From Spongospora subterranea (Eukaryota > Endomyxa > Phytomyxea > Plasmodiophorida > Plasmodiophoridae): 14,699 nt of DNA. The first letter of the stretch is position 1; each line of letters starts with the position of its first letter. Made by a program: the position numbers and the translations under genes. The notes beneath the pieces are model-generated. The model was not told where the DNA came from, searched no databases, and saw only the letters and a program-made list of their open reading frames with translations. Positions 1-9,700 of the stretch are shown piece by piece. The stretch covers positions 1 through 14,699 of the forward strand of contig OUQQ01000524.1 in the NCBI GenBank assembly GCA_900404475.1, written 5' to 3'.

Positions 1-12
1 CACACACACACA
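1..12. repeat. (CA)6 microsatellite
   Basis: Six CA units open the window. On the coding strand this is a TG run inside the intron that follows the donor at position 49 of the RCC1/coiled-coil gene. It may extend to the left outside the window. Confidence 0.8.
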
Positions 13-3000
13 GTTCACCCAACGCAAACCCAGCGACGACAACATTCACCGTTCGATTCGGCCAAGGCCTCGGCTGAGTCAATCGCCCGAATTAGCGATA
101 ATAAACCCTCTTGGACAAACACCAGTTTCTGGTTCATCTGTTCGACCTCGTTCCGTCGTCTGACCATCGTCAACGTCACCTGAACCACCGATCGCAATCA
201 GCTCCGAAAAACCCGACCAGATATCTGTCGAGACGACCTCGCGATATTTCTCCTGGAGTTGGTCGACGTCTTTCCATTTCGAGTCGACGACCGTGTTCTT
301 CTGCTCCTCGAGGGTGATCATCGACACGGTCTTCGCCTGATAACCGCTGGTGTCAGACGACGCGCTCGCGATATCACAGCACAGCCCCCATTTACCGTTT
401 TCAATCGGGCGATGACCGCTTTATGAGCGGCGATCTCCTCCTTCAGCTCCCGGTCGATCTCCTCGTTGAAATAGAACTTGTCGATGATGTCCTGCGGGTC
501 GCTGAGCCCCGTCACCAGCTTGATCTTGTGGAATCGCTCCTGGAACCGGTCGTGTCAATTGACGGAGACCGCCGCCCCGATCCCCCATTCGTCGGTCGAC
601 CCACCTCGTAATATTCCAATTGCGCCACGAGATCCTGTAATTGCTGTCGATATCCGTGACCTTCCTCGATGATCTTGTCGCACTCGCTCTTCATTCGCTG
701 AATCCGTTCCCGTTTCCGCTCCTCGCTGCGGTTGTTCTTCTCGCGAACCTTCCGCTCCTGCTCGCGGCTATTGCTGATCTTGTTGATCAATATCTGGTCA
801 CCGCATCAGATTTCCCCGACCGATCTCGCCGAACCAACGAACAGCACCTGGTGATAGCTTTTCAACTGGAACGCGAAGAAGTTCCGGAATCCCTCCATAT
901 CCGCCTTGAACTTCACGATCTCGGCGTCGACCGAGTTCTTCTCGGCCAACACCCGTTCCGACATCGCCGACACCTTCGCGTACAATCGTTCGTGTTCCGC
1001 TAATAATCCCCTGAACGATCAGATTCAGAATCGCCGCCGCGTCCCATGACGTCGAGATCGCGCAACAACACAACATTCACCTCAACGACTCGATCTTCTT
1101 CGACAATTCCAGTCGTTCGTCCTTCATCCTCAGGATATTCAGCTCGTAGTTCTTCTTGTTCTCCTCGGCCTCGATCTGGCGCGTGTTCAGCGTTAGCAGT
1201 TTCATGTTCAGCTCCTTGATGTGTGCCTCGCGTTTCGCGGCCATGGCCAGGTCCTGTCCCAATTCACAGAACGCCCCATTCAGAAACACGGTTCCATCCG
1301 CCCGCCGTCGTCGCGATCCAAACCTCGGGCGCCGGTTTCATGAACTTGTACACCGATTTCAGCTCGGCCAATCGCTGCGTTTTCCGGCGAATATCGTCCC
1401 GAAGCTTGTCGAGTCGCTCCCGATTGCGGAAGATCTGCTCGACGTTGGTGTTGTCGACGACGTACTGCGGCGTCTCCTTCTCCAGCGACGCCTTCACCAA
1501 TCGCAGCGCCGACGACGCCTTCTCGAAGAACAGGATTCGCGAGACCAGTGGATTCCCTGACACACTGTCGTGTGAGAAACAACGCCAGTCGTCGTCGTCG
1601 GAAAAACCCGATCAAACAACAAACCATCGACGGTGGCGCTGCGCTTCTGCAAATCGGATGTGCTTTTGCCCTTCTTCAACGGTTTCGCTGGAGATGGACT
1701 CGTCTGCCCATTTCCACCAGATACTGTCAGGGTTGTACCAACGGTCGTCGTCGTCGTCGCCGTCGCTCCGGTTCCCGTTGATCCAGCAGCGATCCCTGCG
1801 TCGCCGCCGATCCGGTTCTGGTCCTTCTTCTTGCGCCGGACGAACAGGTTATCGGTGTTCTCCTCGCCGTCGTTCTGTTTGAGTTTGGGTTTCGACGCCG
1901 TCGCTGAACCAGCCTGTAAAACACGACGACGACCTGAGTGGATTGATCGCGACACACAGAGAGAAACCGGAGCGGAATTCACTTTCAGAGCTGGCGATGA
2001 CGATGACCCCTTCATTGATTTATCGACCTTCATCCCATGTCCTTTCACGATCGAATCTCGGGCGACGTTTGGCAGAACCAGATCCTCCGTCGTCGTCGTT
2101 GTCGGATTTTGTCTCGGAACCGACGGCTTCATCGACACCATCTGAAGAGAATCCCCCGAACAAACAAAATCAACAACAGGATGAACGTTCTTTAACACCC
2201 TGGGCCCGTTCAAACCTCTTCCGCGTCCAAATTCATCTGATTATCGACCTGAACACTGATATCTTGGGCGGTCTTAATCGTGGCCAATCGGTCGACAATG
2301 GTCCCGGCTTCCTCGATCTGCAATAGCCCCATCTTCTCCTCGTGTTTCTGTCGAATCTTCTCCCGCGCCATCTCCACCTGAATGATCTCCTTCGATTTCA
2401 ATCCTGACCAGCGGTGGTTGTGGTCAGCGATCACGATCGTTTGTTTCGTTTGGGAGTCGGATTCCCATCAACACACACCTGATGGCGATCGTCGCAGAAG
2501 GAGTTTCTTCAATCGCAGCTCTTCGTCCTCCAATATCTTCCAGAACAGGACGTCCTACGCGCGACGATATCACCGCTGAAACCACAAAAACGAAAACCCA
2601 ATTGGCACCGACCGGCGATACGGTCGGGTAGTAGGACGACGTTAGCGCCATGGTATGGTGTTCCCCACACGATATCTGCCCGACCACATTCCCCAACAGC
2701 GCGTCCACGATCTTCGGGAAGATCTCGTTGTCGACGGAATTGTGGCCTGTTCAGGGCGGATCAGGTTCCGTCCCGCTATCGGCTCGATCACAGGTAATCT
2801 GTGTTTACCCAGTTGACCGGACTCGCCACAGCCCCAGGCGTATAATGCACCATGGGCGGTCAAACACATCGAATGGTATCGACCGGCGGCGACGTTGTAG
2901 ACGCTCTTCCCTTTCAGCACCAATCGCGGCACACGAATATTGGACGTGGATCCATGGCCGATCTGCCCTTCGCTTCCGCTCCCATAGCAGTAGACGTCAC

Positions 3001-4393
3001 CTGATTAGCCGATCAGATCGTGGTCGTGGTGTGTGTGTGTGCGATTTGGCCCAAACGTTTATCGGTCAACATGACGACATGTGATTGACCACACGCGATC
3101 TGCAGCACCTTCTCCTTGAACCGAACCGCTCGTGGCTCGAAGAAGATATTGGCCTGATCCTTCGGGTGCAGATTCTCCCCGAATCCCCAAACGTATAATT
3201 GCCCTAAAACCGGACGCGTTCGCTCCTGTCAATCACAACGCCGCGCGCGGAAAACAGCCAATTATTTTCATTCGGGCGAGAACCGACCTGAATCAGTGAT
3301 CGCCGCAGTGTTTGTGGCGCCGCACGAGACCTGAATGATTCGAGTCGACGACAGCGCCTCGACCAGTTTCGGTGAGATGACGTCGTCGCCGGCGCCATGG
3401 CCCAACTGGCCGTGCTCGCCGCCGCCAAAGGTCAACAGTTTCTGGCGTTTGGTGATGATGGCCGTGTGGCGATCGCCGCACGATATGGCGATGGGTCCAC
3501 CACATGAACTGACCAGATCTGTGCAAAAAGTCGATCGTCGTCACTGATCGACAACAACGACGAGAATTGGATCAGATCGTACTGGGGTCTAACTCGACGA
3601 GTTTCGGATATCGCTCGTCAAATCTGGCGCCATGGCCCAGTTGGCCATATTTCCCGTTGCCCCAGGTGTAAACCGTCTCGTGATCGGATAGGACGGCGGT
3701 GTGATATTGACCACAGGCGATGGAGATGATGGATATGGACAGGGAGACCTGAGATCGGGGGTTAAAGGACGGCGAGAGGGATCCAGGGGACGGGACCGAC
3801 CAATCGATCGACCAGGGCGGGGATCGGCCTCATATTGTGCTGTTTGTCCAAACTGCCCAATTGGCCCATACGACCATCGCCCCACGTGTAAACATCGCCC
3901 GATTCTGCACCAGATCTATCGTTCAGCGAACCAGAACCCGATGCGATGGCCGAACACGGGCCAGACCGGTCAACGCGGCGGAATGGAATCCACCACAGCT
4001 CACTTGGATGATCGGACAATCGAACTCGACCGTCGTCGGGACCTGATCATCACGACGACGATGAGAAATCCGAGATCAGGCGGGCGATTCTATCCCTGGT
4101 CATCCCACCTTGGCGCAACGATCGGTCCCTCGTCCAACGCGGCCGAGTTGCCCGTAGAACCCGGCGCCAAACGTGTAAACCAACGTCCCAGATGGGCCCT
4201 GGGTTTGCGCCCCTTTCCGGCCGCGCTTGAACGAGCGCAGATCGCGAAGGTTTTCGAAGCTGTCGAAAAGCAGTTCGCGTCGCTTGAAATCGAGGGCGAT
4301 GTTGCGGGACGATTTCGGTTGAAGGTTGGCGGGTTTCGCCATGGAATCTGGAGTTGCGCCAAGTCCATCTGTGTTGGTCTCCGCCAAGACCAT
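1..4393 (-). CDS. RCC1 propeller fused to ODA-docking-like coiled coil (3' partial)
   Basis: The protein begins at ATG 4393-4391 and runs off the left edge; about 1,061 residues are visible. The exons I infer from GT-AG sites and frame are 4393-4109, 4042-3967, 3904-3801, 3748-3583, 3518-3288, 3203-3057, 3000-2809, 2746-2622, 2554-2479, 2403-2216, 2141-1968, 1913-1625, 1556-1324, 1253-1081, 1010-848, 793-605, 539-396, 336-238 and 179-50. The donor at 49 opens an intron that leaves the window. Residues about 65-442 form seven RCC1 repeats. Residues 443-530 are a charged coil, 531-685 a Ser/Thr/Lys-rich low-complexity linker, and the rest a long coiled coil with the motif VTGLSDPQDIIDKF. That motif resembles the ATG-S/D-type segment of ODAD1/ODAD3 (CCDC114/CCDC151) outer dynein arm docking proteins. 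I infer an axonemal role. An alternative start is ATG 4342, residue 18, in a good context. Exact borders of introns 4 (3519-3582) and 11 (1914-1967) are least certain. Confidence 0.82.
50..1556 (-). other. ODAD/CCDC114-CCDC151-like coiled-coil half (exons 13-19)
   Basis: The spliced product is almost continuously helical, rich in E, K, R, L and Q and without prolines over long stretches. Examples are LKTLNTRQIEAEE-type heptads around 1253-1081, a very basic/acidic stretch (REQERKVREKNNRSEERKRE) at about 775-700, and LQDLVAQLEYYE followed across an intron by ERFHKIKLVTGLSDPQDIIDKF at 539-470. The TG-SD-F motif followed by a further coil is the feature that points to the outer-dynein-arm docking complex family, known from cilia of algae, protists and animals. 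Assignment to ODAD1 versus ODAD3 cannot be made by eye. Other axonemal coiled-coil families remain possible. Confidence 0.6.
1625..2141 (-). other. Ser/Thr/Lys low-complexity linker with ACG-repeat tracts
   Basis: Exons 11 and 12 (2141-1968, 1913-1625) encode a disordered linker between the RCC1 propeller and the coiled coil. It contains two threonine runs coded by tandem ACG triplets (about 2102-2088 and 1758-1744) and a basic cluster RRKKKDQ. The intron at 1914-1967 is 54 nt, divisible by three and free of stop codons, so retention would add 18 residues without breaking the frame. Confidence 0.6.
2622..4200 (-). other. Seven-repeat RCC1 beta-propeller (exons 1-8)
   Basis: After splicing, seven blade signatures are readable in order: LVYTFGAGFYGQLG, DVYTWGDGRMGQLG, TVYTWGNGKYGQLGHG, KLLTFGGGEHGQLGHG, QLYVWGFGENLHPK, DVYCYGSGSEGQIGHG and ALYAWGCGESGQLG. 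They alternate with the companion strands VSCGGFHSAALT, IACGQYHTAVLS, ISCGDRHTAIIT, VSCGATNTAAIT, IACGQSHVVMLT, VAAGRYHSMCLT and ISCGEHHTMALT. Seven repeats is exactly one closed propeller. The fifth blade has lost its GQLG turn. RCC1 folds act as Ran exchange factors or as general protein, chromatin or lipid docking platforms. Nothing here indicates nucleotide exchange, so a scaffold role is more likely. Introns fall in or next to nearly every repeat, which scrambles the reading frame on unspliced DNA. Confidence 0.9.
3029..3041. repeat. (GT)6 microsatellite inside an intron
   Basis: A short GT run lies within the sixth intron (3001-3056) of the RCC1 gene. The same intron keeps a branch-like CTAAT just before its CAG acceptor. 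A shorter GT tract occurs at 4402-4410 in the 5' leader of the same gene. Confidence 0.75.
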
Positions 4394-4856
4394 GTCTGTC
4401 AGTGTGTGTGTTTTTTAGGGGCGTTTGTTTGGTATTGTGATCAGGATCATATATCAGTACTATTAGCTAATATCGACATGTACAACGAGGGGCTAAATAT
4501 GGGGGGGAGATCAGATACGGGTCGTCGACCATGGCCAGGTGAACGCGACGGCAGTCCAAAGTTCATGAACGCCCCACGGTTTGAAATCGGGAAACACCTC
4601 AGCCAGCTGGCGTCGCCGAGTGCAGAATCAGACGAAAAAACAAAACACCATCTGAACATGATTAACAAGCTCTTTGAAGTTGGCGAAACACTGTAGCAGA
4701 TCTATACACGAAAAAAAAAAACGGGGCATTGTTCTGGAACGAATCGCTTCACAACTAATGTAGATTTTCCCGAATTTATGTGTTGACGCAAGTTTGGATG
4801 TGGGCAAGGGTGACGACATTGTAGATGATATTATATTCTAAATATGAAATTCTTGT
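4394..4856. other. Spacer between PIEZO and the RCC1 gene
   Basis: This stretch holds the 3' flank of the PIEZO gene and the promoter and leader of the RCC1 gene, both on the minus strand. I see an A11 run at 4710-4720, an AT-rich AATATAATAT-like patch near 4830-4840 that might serve 3' end formation, and an ATATATGATC-like patch near 4445-4455 upstream of the RCC1 start. None is a convincing TATA box or canonical AATAAA. I find no coding exon or RNA gene here. Confidence 0.5.
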
Positions 4857-6726
4857 TCAATCGAGCTTCAGTTTGTCACGACGTTTTGTTGATTGGATGA
4901 GGGAATCTGGCGACCTGAACAGTCGAATCAGCGATCGATAGAGCGCTTCTTCCAGCTCAAACTCCTTCTGTTTTCTTGCCACAAATATTCCTATCAATAT
5001 CGATTATTATCAACAAACGCCATGCGAAATTAGACTGCGCTAGTAGGAACCTTCACAAAGCAGCATCAGGTCGCTAACATCGTGAATATCGGTGTACATA
5101 ATCGAGTAAACTTGGTTCTGTACGACAGAACGGAGCAAACGTCCAACAGCCAGCACAATTGTGACGTAGATGGTGGTTATCGACATGGCGATAACAGCCG
5201 CTAGCAGACCAGACTGGATAGTGACAACGTGATCAGCATAGGAATGTGCGAATCGTCAACAATACTCACTGTTGTCGTCTCAGACACAGTGATTGTGCTC
5301 AATCCGGATCCGTCAGCCTTTCTCAGATCCCACCAGCTAACGCCATCCTGCGTTTGGAGCTGCAAAAACAATGTGGAGGCTTTGTCAACGTAGATCGGAG
5401 TGGTCGTTGACTTTGACGATAGCTTCAAATATGTAGGAATGAATTCTCCAGTAATCACTACTGGTTCTGTGGATTCCTTTAGAAGCATGGCGAGCATTGC
5501 ATCCATATCTTTCCTTGTCATATCTATTTGATGCAATTACTGTCTGAGGCCGTCCCAAGAAACTCTCGACGAATACGCACCGGAACTTTTACCAATCGAT
5601 ATCTCAGACGTGGACGCGTCAGTATGAACAAACGAAAAACGAATGTTAAATCGTAATAAAGTATTGGTATCTTTCAGAGTTTGCGTGAAAGAAGCGAGAC
5701 TAGGAGGGGAAAGATTCCAAGGAGAATCCGAATATCCTTTGGCAATCACTGACTGAACCGACCTACTGTCAACATTGCTTCCAAGTTTATCTGTGATACT
5801 CTTAGACGCCACTGCTATGGACAGCGATGTAGTTTCCAATAAGTTAAACTGTAATAGGAATTTGAGTGAAAGCAAAGACCAGGTATATCGCGGCTTACGC
5901 TGATCGTGGAGGTCTGAGCCTGATTTCCTGGTGTCAAAAACAACGTGATTGACCCTCGTTCCACGTTGTTTACTTCATTCGTAACTGGGGATGCAGTTGA
6001 GAACAAAAGAAGTGGCAAACAGATTACAAGCAATAATCCAATAAATAAGAGCGTCCCGTTTGTGAACTTTGTGAGTGAGGGAAACGGCTCGCCTCGTCGA
6101 TGCTCTCGTTTATAAATTAGCTGACCCTTAATGATGTATAGGTTTGAATAAATATCTTCAAGTTTGAACGTCTCTAAGGTTTCAATCTTAGAAATCAGAC
6201 TCTACAGAGAGTCGCAACAACAAACCGAATAAATCTAACGAAGTTTCAATGCTGACCCAATCCAGGAGAACCTGAACGAGGATCAAAAGGTGGCGAAACC
6301 ATGAGGCCATTCATTTCATATTTACAGTACCTCAAGCTCGGCTACAAACGGAATGATCCGATAAATTTTAAATATAAGCAGCCGCGTCTTTGAGGCACGA
6401 TTGAATAACGCACGGTGATGTAGAGTATAGGCTGGATAGCCAGCTCGAATTTGCAAACAGCTTAACCACCAATATGCAGACTTAAACAAGAAAAACAGAA
6501 CCAGATAGCCATTTGAAGAGAATCCGGATTGACGATTCTGAGAACAAAATATGAGTCATTGAAATATGACGAGATTGACGATTACCTTCGGCCATGCATA
6601 AAACATGAGGTACGAAAAGAATATCACTTGGATATATTGGTGCAGAAGCTTCAACGAAACGGAGCGATACAGAAAGTTGAGCCGATCCCAAACTATGAAT
6701 AAAATTTGGGAAAACAGAACTCCGAC
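4857..6726 (-). other. PIEZO pore module (anchor, outer helix, cap, inner helix, C-tail)
   Basis: Exons 4-11 encode the most conserved part. Visible landmarks are DRLNFLYRSVSLK (about 2190), SAYWWLSCLQIRAGYP, then the family signature PF-X2-E-X6-W with P2288, F2289, E2292 and W2299. These are followed by LEDIYSNLYIIKG, the outer helix at about 2350-2372 (LLFIGLLLVICLPLLLF), the extracellular cap about 2373-2575, the inner helix about 2576-2602 (AVIAMSITTIYVTIVLAVG), and a tail with YSIMYTDI, LCEGIFVARK, FELEEALYRSLIRLFRSP. Each has a positional counterpart in animal PIEZO1/2. Intron 5 (6272-6330) cuts the PF-X2-E-X6-W motif, and intron 6 placement (6174-6225) restores the same spacing from DW to ED as in animal PIEZO. 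Confidence 0.93.
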
Positions 6727-9700
6727 CTAAGCGAGACGAAATATCACAACTTGACTTACATTAGCGCAGATACGTACCATCACGCCTTGAAAGGTTTGAG
6801 AGCGTATTTGATCTTGATTGGGATTAGCAGACGCTGTAAGAACATTCCAGCCAAAAAGAATGTAAACCGCTGAGAGCATTTCAATTATGAACGACGGAAC
6901 ATAGTAAGATCGTCCAGGTTTCACTGTGGGATCAGTTGTCCCGGACGGCGTAAGCGCTAACAATCGCGATATAAAGTTGGCCACTCGAACTGGAAGATGA
7001 CTCAGAACAACGGCGACTGGTTCTAGATGTTTATCCTCGATTTGATCTTTACTGTCATTTTCCATTACCAAATCTGGCTCGCTTCGTTTGCCATCAGATT
7101 GTTCCGATACACGACGCTGATCAGAAAATACTACGGATTTCTGTGGCGATGAGTCTAAAGGTTCCTGGGGAGATACCAGAACCGAAACAGAGTTGCTTCG
7201 GAAAGTTGGACTCTGGATGTTAACTGGCGATACTGGCACTAACGCTTCGAATATTTCATCTTCGCATTCATGACAAGTATGATCGATCCCTTGACGCCAT
7301 AATATATGAAGATGACCCGCTGCGCACAGTAGACATATAAAGTCTAGTGCAACGAAGGCAGAAGCGCTCATATCTTGTGTATTCAAAACACCAAAAAATT
7401 GAGCCCATCCTAACGATTGGCTGCCCTGCAATGTGTCGGTAATGGGAGCATCTGGATGCATAGGCGTTGAAGGGACCAGAAACATCAGCAACAGCTTCAG
7501 GCAAATGACGAATTCAGAGAACGCAATACTGAAACTCCAAAATCGCGGGGGTACACGAGGCCTTTCCAGTAATCCATAAAGGAACAGGCCTGTTGGGACT
7601 ACTAGGGATACGAGTGTACCATTAACCATGAGGTTCAACAGAAAGAATGAGACACATATTGACTGGGTATGGCTCAAAAGAAAACGAAAAAGCAGCGCAA
7701 AAAACCCAATGTGTGCATTGGGAGCCGCAGGCCCAGGATTAGCCGCCACGAAATTGTCGACTGATTGAGACAACCCTGAAGGGCTAGCAAAAGCGAAATC
7801 CTCTGGTTTCGGTTCGAGCGTGATGACGTGATTGGTGAAGTTCGACATCTTCGTCTTGACCATTTTGAGGACGGTTTTGAAAAACGATATTGTCACATCT
7901 TCGACATGATGCCTGTTCAGAGAAATTTGCATGGCAATGAGAGCGTCTTCTGAATCGTGAACCGGCTCAATGGTAACTTCAACAACAAACGCTGTTCCAG
8001 CAACAGAATGTGCCTCAGAATTCGCATCATCTCCGTTCGCGGGCAGCCAAGAACTCAGCGTAGCTAAGAGTGACTTGATTTGGATGAGGCCGCCTGATAC
8101 GGCCATTTCGTGGACTGCATTAGCAACTCTCTCGCGGTCGTGATCGTTACGAAAGTGATCGGAGAGTGACGTTCCTAGAATTGATTTCTCCTCGGCGCGA
8201 GCGTCGATCATGTCAATAAACGCTTCCGAATATGCAATAATAGTGTTGCCATCAACGGCTATACGGATCGCTGCAGCGTTGATGTTAAGGATACCGTTAA
8301 CTACCTCGGTGGAGCTATCGTACGTCTTGAAAATTGCGGAAGCATTTGTAGTTTGTGCTTGGCTAGTGGCGTTCAACGTGACATCGAAAACACTTCCCGC
8401 AGAAACTGGGGCCATGAAGAATACTACACCACATATTGTCCCGTCTCCATCGGTGAACGGGGTTACCCAAACCTCTATCTCGATCTGGAGCCGACTCTCC
8501 CTAAATGGTAATTTGAATACTTGGCCTCAAATTTACAAAAACAACACTCACTTTTTAACGAAAGATAGCCTCTGTGTGTCAATATTTTGGGCATCTCGGA
8601 AGCTTTTTGATCGGATACATCTTTTGGCAAGTGCTTTAATATTCGACGCATATTGTCGCGGGAATATATCAGACGCTCGCAAGCCGATAGCATCGGTAGC
8701 GTCCCACTGGGTGAGCAACGAGACTGCGGCATTCCATTCTACGATCTTCCTCTCTTTGTCAACTGTAAAATGTGCAGTTCGCTCAGGGGGAAGCGAAGGC
8801 CACACCTCGGTGTCTTCTAGTTTTTCAAGACCCAGCCGTCGCGTATCTGAGAGCAGGAAATGTAACTGGCGCCGCAATTCAGCTTGAACATGTTTCATCG
8901 AAACAACTTCAGCGATCCTGTTCCGCTTGAAGATTGCCTTAGCAATCTCGAGCCTTGCTTGACCCAGAGCCGACCAACGCTCACGCTGTGCATCTATTTT
9001 CGATAAAGAGACAGGACGGCGAATGCTACGATATACGTCCAACACAGCAAACACAATCAGGAACGAAATGAATCCACCAGGCGACAATGCTTCACCCACA
9101 TTCTTGAAATATCGAAACCCTAAATTGGAGTCAGCAGTTTTGCTGAAAACGGTCTTGGATGTCCACCGTGGAAATGGGGTCTGATAAACTAGCAGAAGAA
9201 AAAATGCAGCAAAATTGAATGCTCTAAGCCAATTCCATGCAGCAGGTTGGTTTGATCCTCGAGCAAAAATCAAAATAGTGTTCAGCATAAGCATCAAGTG
9301 AATCAGATCAGCAAACAGCGACACCCCAATAAACAGCACGACAATCAAAATATGTGGTAAATATGGAAGGATTATGTCAGCGTAATTATCGCTTTTGACA
9401 GTGGTGATTCCAGGGGCTGCTTGTGGGATAGAATTCGGGAAGGACAATGGTGAATAACGGCACAAGGACAAGATCCATAGAGCAGAATACGAAAAAATGA
9501 TATCTGATGAATTTTCGACCAGCAGCGAAAACCAGATGCGAGTGTCCCGGTCCAAGTCAAAATCTGGGAGCGATACAGCTTGCCATGGAGACGGCCCCAA
9601 TGATACCCAGCCTTCGAAAACCGTGATCATGAAGAGTGCACTTCGAGTCAACCTCCAAGAACGAGCACTTAAACCCGAAGAAAACACATAGAAAGACCCC

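Noticed and set aside
2216..2746. A gene boundary between the RCC1 half and the coiled-coil half
   Set aside because: Successive introns keep the frame with good phases through this part, and there is no spacer, promoter-like stretch or start codon in a convincing context. The point should still be tested with RNA.
3701..4696. 331-codon plus-strand open frame
   Set aside because: It lies antisense to RCC1 exons and introns, is rich in Arg, Gly and Pro, shows no recognisable domain and ignores the well-supported minus-strand splicing pattern. It is a by-product of the CG-rich codon use.
5537..5539. In-frame TAA suggesting a pseudogene, readthrough or recoded stop in PIEZO
   Set aside because: A GT-AG intron around it restores the frame and the family spacing. 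No other TAA or TAG needs to be read as sense, and the genes end in TGA and TAG normally.
7912..8790. LOV photoreceptor identity for the PAS domains
   Set aside because: No GXNCRFLQ-like flavin-binding cysteine motif is visible in either domain, so light sensing is not supported.
8210..8887. 225-codon plus-strand open frame opposite the PAS region
   Set aside because: It is antisense to coding exons 2 and 3 of PIEZO, crosses an inferred intron and resembles no protein I know.
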